Of a stretch of 64,000 bases of DNA, positions 35,579-46,946 are shown piece after piece. Origin of the DNA: [Phialemoniopsis] sp. UDSM-2020 (taxonomy: Eukaryota; Ascomycota; Sordariomycetes; Thyridiales; Thyridiaceae); NCBI GenBank assembly GCA_018873225.1, contig JAEILZ010000002.1, positions 5,332,001 through 5,396,000 of the forward strand, in the 5' to 3' direction. The notes beneath the pieces were generated by a model, which did not search any database, had not been told where the DNA came from, and was given only the letters and a program-made list of their open reading frames with translations. The position numbers were made by a program, and so were the translations under genes. Within the stretch, counting starts at the first letter, position 1; each line of letters begins with the position of its first letter.

Positions 35579-37834
35579 GGTTTGTGTAGTCCTCTGTTGG
35601 AAGTGAAGATGTGAAGGGGGTTGTGAGTGATGATCAGAGAGAGGCGGGAAATGGTGAGATTGGAGATGAATATCTTGATGAGAGTGAGAGAAGTGATGCT
35701 TACCAGTCGGCCTTGGTCAGGTCCACTTACACACTCGATGAGCCGAGGCTCCTTTTTCAATGGGTGGGTGATGGGCGACTCGGACGGACTTTGGAAGAGG
35801 CCGAGGGCCAGCGCCGTTTTGACAAATACTCGATATTCTCTTTTTGCTAATTGTTCTATATAATACTGGGTTCTACGGTAGTCTATTCTACCTTCGAGAT
35901 GTTGTGCTTCTTCACAACCTGCATCTTGGATTTGACATGTGAGGAGAGCTTGTCCCACTACCCAATTCTGGCAGAGAAGTGCTCTGATCCCTGCTGAGCG
36001 GAAACAAGCAACTAACTGGCGGAGCTGGGTCTTTAGTGCGCTGCGGGGAGAGCGCAAAATTTCTGGAGACTTCAGCTGCATCAGTAGCACCTGAATGGGT
36101 GCCAAATGTAAAATGCACGATGCACTGCAATGCGGCCAACGGAAACGCCGCACATGTCATTTTTGGCCAAGAGTTCGTTGTTTTTTGCTTTTACTTTGAG
36201 ACATGCATATAGAAGATTGAGACAGATTAATCTTCAGGGATATTCTTGCTGCTAACAAACGACAACACACACAATGCCCTTGTATGAAGAGAAACTGTGT
36301 AGCAGATAAGCTCATTTGCAAGCATGACGAAAAAGCAACAAGCAACAATCTTGGAATCAAGTACTTAAGTAGTAGCCGTATGAGCAAAGGGAGGCAGTCA
36401 GCCAGTGCCGTGTTGGTGACATTTTAGTGCCTGGAGGCGTGGAAGAGCCGGCCCGCTTATTAGCTCTTTTGAATCATGACATGCTGACTTGGGGCACCCC
36501 AAGTCTTGATATCTCCAAAGCCTGCATCATCCTGCGCTTCCTCACACATCAGACTTTGTCTTCTTCACTTCTCTCTACACATCGCACTGCCTTGTCCGAC
36601 AGTGCTGTTCACCCCCTTTTCCAACACCAGGAAACGAGGTACTGGTTCGTATCACCAGCAGCCCGACCCCTTTTCTTGTCTTCTTCGTATTCACTCTCTC
36701 CCGTCACCTTTGATTTGACACCCGAGTCTTTCGAGGCCACAGCATTCCCGTTTTTCTCTGGCCCTACAGCATCAATTGGTTCTCCAGCAAACGACAGCCG
36801 AAAGACTTCAAAAGAGTGCACGGATTTTGATTCAAGGTACCAAAGCACCAAAGCGGGTGGCCAATCAGTCTTCTCCACGCTCCCGCGATCCATTTATCTG
36901 GCCCATCCCTGTCCAATCACAGCCTCGCAAGACCACCTTGTTCCCAGGGTCGGCCATTCTGGACCAGGAACTGGACCTCGAAAAAGACAAAACTGGACCA
37001 CCGGACGGACCATCCCATCGCATCCAGCCTCTGGTCTCTGGTCTCCTCCAGAACCAAGTCTCTCTGAGAAGATTTGCGAAGATACCCAAAACACGCACCT
37101 TCACTCCACCCGCACTTCTCTCAACCACGCAACGCCAATCCCCCGACGACAAACTCCCAAAGGCAAAGGGTCCGGCCTCCCCCCTCTCTCGCCCCTTTCG
37201 CCCTCTCGTCCACGACGACAATCCCCCAATCCTTGCGCGTGCGGAGCGGCACACTTGCCAATCTGCCACATCGCTTGCGCGTGCGGGTCCCCCTGTTTTG
37301 CTTTCTGACAGTCAGCCAGGCCGCAAGCCCACCAGCCAAACTGCCCGATCCCGGTGCTTTTTTTTTTTGACTAGGAACGGGACTCGACGACAATTATCCT
37401 GGCAGACGACGTGTTTTGCATGTGGATGGATGATGGGAACTAGGGCGACTCCCCGGACCTACTGAACCACCCAGCATTGCCTCCCATTTCTCAACACCTC
37501 TTCGACCTCTTCGTTTCTGTCGCACTCCTTGATACCTGGGCCTCGTTTCTCTTCTTCTCTCCGCAAAGAGGTTTACCTCTCTCGGCGGCAGTCTCCGTCC
37601 CGTCTGCTGCGACTTTGACCCTGCCGGTTATTTTGCAGCTGATTCCCCCCGCCCCTCAGTCAACTACTCCCTCTGTCGGCATTCTCCTACTCCATCGACG
37701 ACGGCGACGGTTGGACACGCTCGCATCATCCGACATTTGATTCTTTACGAGACTCGGTCAACGTCATTCCCTCGAATTCTTTGACATACACATTACATCA
37801 CTTCGTCAGGGCGTAGGTGCCTCAAACCGGCAAG
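35579..37834. promoter_or_regulatory. Divergent intergenic region dienoyl-CoA isomerase / BOI-type gene
   Basis: 2.3 kb. From about 36520 the plus strand is CT-rich almost up to the start of the SH3-SAM-PH gene, suggesting a leader of up to 1 kb. A 293-codon frame at 36427-37308 begins with GTG, is made of low-complexity Ser/Pro/Arg sequence caused by the CT tract, and resembles no family, so I do not call it a gene. Confidence 0.5.
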
Positions 37835-40800
37835 ATGGCTGCTGTTCGCCCTGATGTGGGCGACATCCTGCTTGTTATACGTGAGTTCACTTCTGCTCCT
37901 TGCTTATCAGCAATCCCCTGCCTTGGGATTGTTTCCCATGTCTTCTTTTCATTATCATCTTCCCCCTTGCCCCTGTTGATCCGACCAATGCTAATCATGC
38001 GCCTACTCCAGATGATTTCCAAGCCCGCAGTTCAGACGAATTGAGTTTAGCAAAAGGCGATCGGGTCGAGCTGATCGAGAGGGACGATGAATTCGGCGAC
38101 GGGTGGTTCCTGGGCAAGCACATGGTCAACGGCAATAGTGGTCTATTTCCCGAAGGTTCGTCTTCTCTGGTTCTTCCTCGCCCCGTGGTATTCTAGATCT
38201 GGTTTACTAACAATGTGCAAAGTCTACACGCGACCCGCTCCCAAAGGCATATCTGCCGTCAACAATGCACCGGCGCCACCAAAGCAACCCCTCGCACCCG
38301 TCCACGAGACACCCGCAGCCGATCAGAAGCCCGTGCCTGTCGCTGCCCCAGCAGAGCAGCCCCGATCGGTCTCAACCCCGGCCGTACCCGTCGAGAAAAT
38401 AAAGTCTGGTTCTGTCGACCTGCCGCTGAGCAAGGCGGCGTCCATGTCACCACCTCCGTCGGCCAATAACTACGCAACTAAGAGCTTGCCCCCTATCGCG
38501 GCCGGCATCGGCAACCTCGGACGCCTCAACAACTCGGCAGACAGCCACGTACTGCACGAAACACTCAACGTTATCGACGAGCATATTACGGATCTCCGGT
38601 CACCGACTAACGGCGGCCTTCGCGCACCGGCAAATGACTCCGGAAGCGAGTACAGTTCGCACCTCGATCACCGACTCTCGTATATCCAAGGCGAGGAGAC
38701 GGACGAGGAAGAGGAGGGGTTGCACACACGGGCTGAGGTCGAGGCTTGGTCGGCTGATGACGTGGCCGAGTACCTGTTCACGGCAGGAGTCGAGAAACAC
38801 CATTGCGAGGTTTTCCGTGACCAAGAAATCAGCGGCGAGGTTATTCTTGGCATGGACCAGACTTCGGTCTTTCTCAAGGCCTTTGATTTGGGCTCGGTAG
38901 GCCGCCGCCTCAAGACCTGGCAGAAAATTAAGAGCCTGCAGGACGAGGTAAACGGGCAGGGGCCTTCCACACGGAGGACAACGCAAACGTACGGCAGCGA
39001 CGTTGGTTCAGATGACGCACGGATCAGGAGCCGCACCAACACCCTGACTTCCCTGCAGAAACTGCCGCCCATCGATGACCGCCCATCTTCTGTGCAGACA
39101 AAGCGTTCCTCGATTCAGACACCACGCATGGATGCGACGCAGGCTGCCGGTCCTGTGTCACCAACTGCCCTGGCCGATAGCCCCAACCGACCCAGACACG
39201 AGAAGCGGCCATCCGCTGCGTCCGTACGCGATCTGCACCACTCGCGTCGACATTCCTCTACAGACTACCGCCTTACAGGCACGCCTCCCATGGGCAGTGC
39301 CACCACCCCTAATAAATTAATGAACAGTGGTACGTTCCCCCAGACTGAGGCAACGGCAGCCGCAACCCACAAGAAGCAGCCGTCCTTCGATCGGAATTGG
39401 ACTCTAGGAGGCGCTTCCTCGTACAACGCACGACCTCTCTCGTCTGCCGGATTCCAGGAACCCGCGACGGCTTCAGACCCTGCACTTCCCGAACCTAACC
39501 TAGACCTGGACCGTGGTTACTTCTCGGGTACAGAGGTCGACGGCCGGCGGCGCAACGTGCTTAAGAAGCGCGACAGCGGCGTCCAGTCCCACTCGCGGAA
39601 TACCTCGTATACTGAGGAGCAGCGGGTTCGAAGTGCTACGGCCCTCTCCAGACACTCCCGATTCGGAAGCGTAGGCTCCATCCAGGAAGGCGCCACCCCG
39701 GCGGTGCAAAAGTACTACGGCATCCAGCCGTCGCCTCACCGGAGGACAGCGTCAACCGCCACAACGGAGTCGATACGGCCAGTGCCCCCAGCTAAGGACT
39801 ACCCGTCCCCGACAGTGACGAGACTTGACAGCAGTGCCCTCGATAGTATCCGCTCCTCGCCAGTGACGCAAGCCTCGCCCACGAACAGGCAAGGTATGCA
39901 CGGCGAGTGGTTGGGCAAGGCGAATCTCAAGGCTGCAGGGCTCGGTCTGCGGGCGATATCAGATGCCGTCACGGGTACAGAGAGGGCGAAGCTCGCAGAG
40001 AACAAGGACTCGCCGCTCCAGTCCCCAGCTCGAACGGGCTCTAGCACCCCGTCGGCAGGTCAGAGCTTCGAGCTGGACTCACCTCACGCTAAGAGCCCCG
40101 CCACGACGACCACGACGATATCCGCCAAGAGTGCCAAGAGGAAGGGCAAGAAAGAGACGAGCGCGTACCTCCGTGGTCTCCAAGCCATGCCTCCACGGGA
40201 AGCCATGGACGGTGCAGACTACAGCGGATGGATGAAGAAGAGGAGCTCCAACCTGATGACCACGTGGAAAGCACGTCTCTTTGTCCTCAAGGGCAGGCGC
40301 TTGGCGTACTACTACTCGGAAGACGATGTCGAGGAAAAGGGTCTTATCGACATATCCTTCCACCGTGTGTTGCCGGCGGACAACGAGCGTTTGACCGGGC
40401 TCCATGCTACGCTCACTGGAGCCTCAACTACACCGACGATGCCCGCTGGCAGCGCCATGACCACAGCTGCTGGCGCCGAGGCGGATGCCGACACGACCAA
40501 ATCTTCGGAGTCGATGTTCATCTTCAAGCTCGTGCCGCCCCGCGCCGGTCTGTCTCGTGCCGTTACCTTCACCAAGCCCACTGTCCATTATTTCGCCGTG
40601 CCCAACATCAAACAGGGCCGCCTGTGGATGGCGGCGCTCATGAAGGCCACCATCGACCGTGATGATAGCCAGCCGATAACTACGACCTATCAACAAAAGA
40701 CCATCTCTCTGACCAAGGCCAGGCAGATGCGGCACCGTCCCCCGGCACTCATGAACCTGGACGAGAAGGTCGAAGACGACGACGGCCAAGACTCCAAGGA

Positions 40801-40993
40801 TGGCGACGCTGCGTCCAAGAACGAATCGAATGGTCTGGGTATCGTCTACAACGAGAACGACAGCGGCGTCGCGGGGCTCGGCAAGCTGGGCATGCAGGGG
40901 CTGCAGAAGGTGGAGAGTGCCACTTCGAGGCAGTTTAGCTTTGATGCCGGAGACAAGGAGAGCGGTGGAAAGCAGCTGCCGCTTAGCGCCTGA
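37835..40993 (+). CDS. BOI2: SH3-SAM-PH polarity protein (Boi1/Boi2/Pob1 family)
   Basis: Scaffold for polarised growth: links Cdc42/Rho GTPases, exocyst and formins at growth tips. Exons 37835-37880, 38012-38155 and 38223-40993 join in phase to 986 residues. An SH3 domain lies at about 8-66 (ILLVIHDFQARSSDELSL, GDGWFLGKHMVNGNSGLFPE). A SAM domain spans about 236-302 (VEAWSADDVAEYLFTAGVEK, ILGMDQTSVFLKAF). A long Ser/Pro-rich disordered centre follows, then a PH domain about 730-877 (YSGWMKKRSSNLMTTWKARL, LAYYYSEDD, TVHYFAVPNIKQGRLWMAAL). This domain order is diagnostic of Boi/Pob1 proteins. The second intron uses a less common GTTCGT donor, chosen because it joins LFPE to VYTRPAPKG as in the family. 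Confidence 0.93.
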
Positions 40994-41905
40994 TCGGTTT
41001 TGGCACTGCTGGAAACTGATACGAGGAGGAACGAAAAGGGCTTCGACGTACATATTTGGACGGTTTGCTATTTTGTAGGTTGTGACGGCCGCACGGATCG
41101 CGCGGCGTTGCGTAAGACCTATGATACGATTTTTGGGGGCTTTTTTTTCAAAGGGGCAGAAAGAAAGAGTTAATATTCCACGACAAGATGACTGACTGAA
41201 TGGTGGCATGCCGGTTGGCCCAAGGGCCATGGATGGCAGGAAATGATTCCCTATTTCTTTTATCGTCGATAACCCAATGTATTTTTAAAGATCACACATA
41301 TCCCTATTGCTTTTGATCGCGTGAAGAGGAAGAGAAGGATCATGGGACCACTTAGATGGCAACGCTGGAGGATGAAGGCAAGACAATGTGCATATGAGGC
41401 GAAACATCTTGCTTAGAGGGCAAAGGAGGAGGAGAAAGCTCATCCACCAATTACTTTACGTAGGTACGCTGGGGTGGTTAATAAAGAAAGATATATGAAC
41501 AAAAGGCACGCATGTCTTGTTTGCTGCCATTGTGAGTGCTTTCAATTCACTTCTTTCAGGAGCTGATTCATAGCTACAATGAGAACAATGCAATGTTCTT
41601 TGTCTCTGCCCCTTTGGAGACGAATAAGGGGGTTAATCTACAAAAGCCTCAATAGCAAGCGAGCCTATTGTCATACCTGAGACAATATCCTCGGATGAAA
41701 GCACTCGCTCTGATCTCCATACATCATTACTTTTGTTATCGCAGTTCCATGCGATCAATCATCAACCATTTGACGCCAGCCAGCCAATATCACACAGAAT
41801 CCAGACCGTCCCTGTGCCCAGCCAAGCCGTCATTATCATCATCACCATCATGCTTTCCCAAATATCCTTTCCTTCCTTCTTTCCGTCTTCGGGAATAGAC
41901 CGCTT
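40994..41905. other. Intergenic region between convergent genes
   Basis: About 900 bp between two stop codons. It should hold the 3' UTRs; no gene is seen. Confidence 0.55.
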
Positions 41906-44125
41906 TCAGATCCACTTGGCACTACCAGGCGCCGGCCCCTGAGGCGGTCCGTGTTCGTCCGGCTCGTTGAAGAAGGAGTCAACGGCCCGCAGCTTCTCCT
42001 CGCTCGACATCTGACGGGTCAGACGCGTCCTGCCGGCCGCCCTGCTCGAGTTGCTTGCGAGACCTCTGCTGGCGCTGCTGCCCATGCGGCTGCGGCTGCC
42101 GCCGCCGTAGCTCGTCGGGTGCGAGACGTAGCTGCCCGAGGCGTAGCCCCTGCTGCTGGCGCCTGCCGCGCCCACACTCGAGGAGAGCGGAGAGCTGACG
42201 TAGCCCGCGCTCGTGGCGTTCGTCGCGGACGTCGCCATCGTGGAGCTCCGGCCGCGCGTGGTTGTCGGCGGTGGGTTCGAGCTGTGGAATGCGCGGTAGT
42301 GCGCCGGTTGGAACGGGTGCGGAGGGGCCTGCTGCGGGGGGCCGTAGGGGGATGTCGGGGACGAGGAGTAGTACGTCTGCGACTGTTTCTGCTGCTGGTG
42401 GGGGTACTGCTGCTTCAGGAAGTCGTCGAGGGAGCGCTGCTTTCCCTTCGGTCCGGCCGGCTGCTGTGACTGCTCTTGCGTGTCAGATGGGGACGGCGGG
42501 GCGCGCAAAGACAGGGAAGAAGCAGAGTAAAGCGACGAAATGGACGGCGAGGGCTGCAGCTTGCTACGCACCGAGTCCCAGTACTCTCCGGCCTGAGGGC
42601 GCGGCGGGGCGGCGCGCGTCGGGGGAGGTGGTGGTGCCTGGGGAGAAAATGTGCTCTTGTCACCGGATGATGAGCTGGAAGCGGAGCCGAACATGCGGAA
42701 CTCGGAGCGAAGAGAAACGGGTTTTGGCTGCGCCAGGCTACCGTCGCTCGGATTGGCGCCGCCGACGGTCACGGGTGCAGTCAGGCCGCGGACCACGGTG
42801 CGGTTCTCATCCTCCTCGGGCGGGTCAAGGCAGCGGCCCAGGGGCTTAGCGGTCAAGTACTCTCGGTACTGGAGACGGGTGAAATCGTCCTCCGAATCTG
42901 CGTACCGTCTAGTAGACGGGGAGCTCTCTGCAGCGGTGCCGGAGGTTTCTTTATACCTTCGTGGTATCTTCATGGGCGAGGAGTAGGACGGCGCCCTGGG
43001 GCAGGGCGAGATCTGCCTAGCCTTGACGGCAGCCAGGGGGTCGGGCGAGTTTGGGTCGGCGCGGACTCGTGGGATGCGGGAGACGGAGCGGGAGGCAGAC
43101 GGCGGTGGGCCGGTTGACCTCGACATGGGGTAGGACTGGTTCTGCATCGGGACCGGTGAGGGCCTGGTGCCGGCTGACATTGGAGGTACGGTCGAGATGG
43201 TCGGACCAGGACCGAAGTCAATCATGCGGTCAAGCTCCTCTTGATGCTTGACCTGCTCGGGGAATCGTGCTGGAGTTGTTGGTACAACTGGGGAAGTCTG
43301 AGCAGCTTGGCGTGCTGCAGTGGCTCTCTGGAGCGTCTGGACAGCATGAGCTCGCTGTGAAGATTGCTCCCTCAATGCAAAACGAGGCTGTGGAGAAGAT
43401 CGGTGGTGACCTCTCGACTCTGTTCCGCCGGTGCTTGTGTCAACGGGACTCTTCGGGTGAGACTGAAGACGTGAGGCAGATGTGGGTGCGCTCGCTGGCG
43501 ATTTCGCAGGAGGCTCCGGAAGAGCTCGTTGCTTGGGAAGGGGAAGGCCGGTGTCCCTCTGGCCACCTGGGGAGTTGCCCCTGAACACAACAGTAGAGGC
43601 AGATGATCCAGTCAAGTTCGGTGACATAGGCCGCAAAGCAGTTCTAGTTGCTGGAGTCGGAGTTGTGATGTTCAACTGTTGACGCAGGGACGAACTCCTC
43701 AGCTGAGAATTGATGCTACCAGTGCTGGTGTCGGTCGAGGGTGTAGTAAACGACCTCGGTGCCGGACCGCTCACTTTACGATCAGGTGTGTTGCCTTTGC
43801 TTCCGCCGCTATTCTCAAACATGGCCACCATGTTTCGTACGGAGCCTTTGGCCTTGGCTTGGGACGAAGCGGTGCGAGCTGCGTCAGTTGCTATGGTTTG
43901 CTTGGCCGGTGTCTGTGCCTGGCGAAAGCCATCTTGAGGAGACCGAGACTTTGCCGAGTCCGCGGCTTGTGCAGCGGCTGCCACAGCAAGGTTTCTCTGC
44001 GCCTGTGCAGCCAGAGCCTGGTGCGTCTGGTTGAGGTCGGTCGTCGGCGAGCGTGTAGGCGTGTTAAGGGGCCGGGGAGCAATGCGCCTCCATGACTTCT
44101 CTGGAAGCTCCGGTGGGCTACTCAT
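41906..44125 (-). CDS. Disordered Pro/Ser-rich protein of unknown function
   Basis: I do not recognise the family. The single-exon frame gives 739 residues from the ATG at 44125 (MSSPPELPEKSWRRIAPRPL). The frame continues 25 codons upstream but without an ATG. The whole protein is low-complexity: alanine/glutamine-rich at 35-60; repeated SP/TP sites; proline-rich PPPPPTRAAPPRP-type stretches that could bind SH3 domains; and a Gly/Ser/Ala/Arg C-terminus ending in the more ordered segment EEKLRAVDSFFNEPDE. One short non-disordered motif, VRNMVAMFE at 96-104, may be a binding peptide. Many potential proline-directed phosphorylation sites suggest a regulated scaffold, possibly at sites of growth like its convergent SH3-SAM-PH neighbour; that is inference. 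The long intact frame with biased codons supports a real gene. Confidence 0.8.
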   Translation of the reverse strand: MSSPPELPEKSWRRIAPRPLNTPTRSPTTDLNQTHQALAAQAQRNLAVAAAAQAADSAKSRSPQDGFRQAQTPAKQTIATDAARTASSQAKAKGSVRNMVAMFENSGGSKGNTPDRKVSGPAPRSFTTPSTDTSTGSINSQLRSSSLRQQLNITTPTPATRTALRPMSPNLTGSSASTVVFRGNSPGGQRDTGLPLPKQRALPEPPAKSPASAPTSASRLQSHPKSPVDTSTGGTESRGHHRSSPQPRFALREQSSQRAHAVQTLQRATAARQAAQTSPVVPTTPARFPEQVKHQEELDRMIDFGPGPTISTVPPMSAGTRPSPVPMQNQSYPMSRSTGPPPSASRSVSRIPRVRADPNSPDPLAAVKARQISPCPRAPSYSSPMKIPRRYKETSGTAAESSPSTRRYADSEDDFTRLQYREYLTAKPLGRCLDPPEEDENRTVVRGLTAPVTVGGANPSDGSLAQPKPVSLRSEFRMFGSASSSSSGDKSTFSPQAPPPPPTRAAPPRPQAGEYWDSVRSKLQPSPSISSLYSASSLSLRAPPSPSDTQEQSQQPAGPKGKQRSLDDFLKQQYPHQQQKQSQTYYSSSPTSPYGPPQQAPPHPFQPAHYRAFHSSNPPPTTTRGRSSTMATSATNATSAGYVSSPLSSSVGAAGASSRGYASGSYVSHPTSYGGGSRSRMGSSASRGLASNSSRAAGRTRLTRQMSSEEKLRAVDSFFNEPDEHGPPQGPAPGSAKWI

Positions 44126-46058
44126 GTTGGCGGCCTGTGTCGAGATTACAGACAACGGATGAAAACAAAGGGGGTCAAGATAATGAAGAGTACAGGTCAA
44201 TAATGGTCAGTGCTGGTAAGGACAGTACTTCTCGGGAGGGTCAGTATCTCAGACGAGACGAGAAAACGAAGATCTTGGATTGTTGTTGATGGTGAGAAGG
44301 TGGGAGTGTGAGAAAGTTCTCTGGCCCCCTTTTTGTGGTGGGAAACCCTAACGCCTTGTGAACTCTCCTGGAGGTTTGGTCGTTCACCTGCCTCTCACTT
44401 TGCAGCCAGATGTGAATCTGTAAGACCGGTTGTTAATGGGGTTGGGATGGTTAATCGGTCAGGCGAAGGGTGTGAATTGGGGTGACATCTGCTTTTTAGG
44501 CGACTTGAGCATGGTGATATCGGGGACAAGGCTGGTGTGCCGTTTCCACCTCCAAGGCCGCCTTTGAGTGTGTAAGAATTCATGGCATTCACCATCAGTA
44601 GAGGAGGATGGCTGGCATATTATTTGGCTACTCGGTGTATATATCTAGCCTCGAGTTACCTCGATGACGTTGATGCCTTGTCACTTGGGCTATGGAATTG
44701 CTTGGAAAAGTTGTATATACAAGATATGCCTAGATATCCTTTGCAGATATATGGGAGCCTTGCAGTGAATTTGTGACTTTTCATAGTGAATGAAATTTGT
44801 CTACCAGATATTCGAATACTTGTGTATTGTGTTTGTTCCGCCCCAAGCCCATTGCAGAAATCACTATGCAGTATTAGTGAGTGGGCTTACCGCCAGTCAC
44901 TGTTTGGTGTGCTTTTTTTTTGGGTTTATAGAGACATTGAATATGTTGCCTCGAGCATTTGAGCAAGAAATCGATAGAAGTTATTAACAGTGGGACTCAC
45001 TATAAATCATGAGCAATTAACATTGCAAGAATGGTTGCAGACAGTCGCAAACAAGCTTGTGTAACCAAGCCAATTTGCCCGGGGAAATAATTGGATGTGT
45101 TTGGTTGTTGCAAAACAACAAAGGGAGTGTACTGATTAGAGGCAAGATAGTTGAGATAGTATATAAATCGTTGTTGTTTTACCCGAAGAGTTGAGAGGAT
45201 GTTGCTACTAATAATTAGGTACCAAAATTGTCTTGATATTTGACGACCGGCGGCTCTTCAGGCAATACTGCAGACAATACAAGGATGTTCTGGATTTACA
45301 GATGAGATTCATTGATATCGAGCCGAGCACGCTCCTAAAGAAATGTGATCTCAAAGGTCGGACATTGTTGAAAACCCATACCCAATACGAGCCGAGCCGA
45401 TCGAGCCATGTTGCACCGAGTTTGGCGCATGAGAGGCTAGAAATTGGCCGAAGACCCTCATCACATGGTTGAAGCCATCGGGCTCGCGAATTGCAGGTAG
45501 ACTTGCCACGGGCAAGTTCCACCATAGGCCACGGTCTCCTGGACCACACCAGCAAATTTCCAAGCTTGTCACCTCCTACCGACTGGTGTTTTGTTATATT
45601 ACTTTACAATAGACGACCAGTTCTTTGTTTGGCCAACATACTTACTGCTGTCCTTTTCAAGGACGAAATTAGACGATGATTTGTCATGGGAACGATTTTG
45701 AAAATACGAGTAGTGAGGTTTCACTGCAGCAAGCTTTTGCACAGCCCCGAGATTGTTGTGATATAACGTAGTGTGACTTCATCCGGGGTGTGAGTAAGGT
45801 CTCCGCATGTGTCAAAAACCCCATGAAGAAGCGAGAGTTCACTTAACAATAGGCTATAGCCTCACTAAGCACCATCACTACCCAGAACACCTTTCCCTCT
45901 TGTTTCCCATGGCATACGGAGACGGTTGTGGAGGAAGGCTAGTTGGCTATAAAAAGAGGAAGGGACGCCAAATTCAACGACTCACTGGAGAAAATAGCTT
46001 CAATCAATATTTAAAGTCATCTCCCTCCTTATCAAAGATACATCTCAAAGTCTAAAGT
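44126..46058. other. AT-richer intergenic region, left part of the accessory segment
   Basis: 1.9 kb with noticeably more A and T than the flanking genes (for example 44620-45200, with many TATA and TTG runs). No intact gene, terminal repeat or transposase fragment is recognisable. The right end carries the promoter of the secreted-protein gene. Confidence 0.55.
45948..45955 (+). promoter_or_regulatory. TATA box of the secreted cysteine-rich protein gene
   Basis: A clean TATAAAAA, 111 nt upstream of the ATG at 46059. This gives a short leader of about 80 nt if transcription starts about 30 nt downstream. Few other genes in the window have so clear a TATA, which fits a strongly regulated gene. 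Confidence 0.6.
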
Positions 46059-46376
46059 ATGAAACCAACTCTTTCCCTCGCTGCTATCTTCTCGTGCCTC
46101 GCCACAGCCCGCGCGGACAGCTGGAAGCAGTGGAACTATGACAGCTGTAGCGGCTACATCACGCACCAGGACCAGTTCCAGCCGGGCCATGCCAGCACCT
46201 CGGCCTGCGTCGAGCAGCACGGCGGCTCAGTGCAGATTGAGGGCATCTCGTCCAATTGCGCCGTATTTGTCTACGCCAACAACAAGTGCACTGGGGCGAC
46301 TGTCGGGGGCGGAGGCAACGGCTGCATCAAGTTTCCCGGGCATGGCGGATCGTTCGACGTAACCTGCTTCGGCTAG
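46059..46376 (+). CDS. Small secreted cysteine-rich protein (effector-like)
   Basis: 105 residues, single exon. Residues 1-19 form a textbook signal peptide (Lys, then a hydrophobic core, then ATARA before the cleavage site), so the mature protein is about 86 residues. It has six cysteines, which could form three disulfides: DSCSGY, STSACVEQ, SSNCAVFVY, NNKCTG, NGCIKF and the C-terminal VTCFG. It is rich in Gly, Ser and Tyr, with no transmembrane segment or catalytic motif. This profile matches small secreted cysteine-rich proteins of plant- or insect-associated fungi, many of which act outside the cell, but I recognise no named family. It lies tail to tail with the serpin gene and has its own TATA box. 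Confidence 0.82.
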   Translation: MKPTLSLAAIFSCLATARADSWKQWNYDSCSGYITHQDQFQPGHASTSACVEQHGGSVQIEGISSNCAVFVYANNKCTGATVGGGGNGCIKFPGHGGSFDVTCFG

Positions 46377-46946
46377 AGGGGAATAGGTGTCTTTGGCAAG
46401 GAAATGGATATGTGATTGGACTAGCATTGTTTTTGGTGCGAGGGCCGAAGCGAAGAGATTCGAAGTGAAGCTGGGAGCATCAAGCAGTTGAGAAGCCGAC
46501 AACCAAACGAATACACATCAGATGCGTCTTTCGGACTCAGGTCGTCTATATATTACATGAGACGCTCTGCGATGTTGGATTGATATATTAAAAGAGGCTT
46601 TAAAAGGGCCGGATACTGATACTGGGACGGGCAGGTTAGTAATGACAACAGGGCGCGTGAAGCTATCATAAAGCTGGTCCCTTTAGCTGCATGGTCAGAC
46701 TCAGCGCGATGCTCGCTCCCCAGGATTATCCCACTACCCAACCGTTAATGGCCCATTCACTCGCTTAGTGATGTGGATAGGGATCAAACACCAACTGTCA
46801 ACTTTTCTGACACCCACCTGGTTGGGATTAAACCCTCGACACTTTGCATTATCCAAATTCACTAGTAACTCCTCCTGGTGAATTCAGGCCTTTAGCGCTC
46901 TACCAGCTACTCAAGAATATTCATTCCCCTTTATCCCCAAATCAGT
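46377..46946. other. Intergenic region between secreted protein and serpin
   Basis: 570 bp between two stop codons, holding the 3' UTRs and a tRNA-like degenerate sequence near the serpin end. No protein gene is seen. Confidence 0.55.
46820..46915 (-). pseudogene. Degenerate tRNA-like sequence (box A and box B remnants)
   Basis: On the minus strand, TAGCTGGTAGAGCGC resembles a tRNA D-arm/box A with a short deletion. About 60 nt later GGGTTTAATCCC resembles a T-arm/box B in which TTCGAA has become TTTAA, as C-to-T decay would produce. The two ends do not pair as an acceptor stem, and no clear anticodon arm can be placed. It could be a decayed tRNA gene, a tRNA-derived SINE fragment, or chance. 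Confidence 0.25.

Noticed and set aside
36427..37308. 293-codon plus-strand frame
   Set aside because: Begins with GTG, follows a CT-rich leader, and has no family resemblance; probably 5' UTR/promoter of the SH3-SAM-PH gene.
44126..44200. 25-codon extension of the disordered protein
   Set aside because: No ATG in the extension; the first ATG is at 44125.
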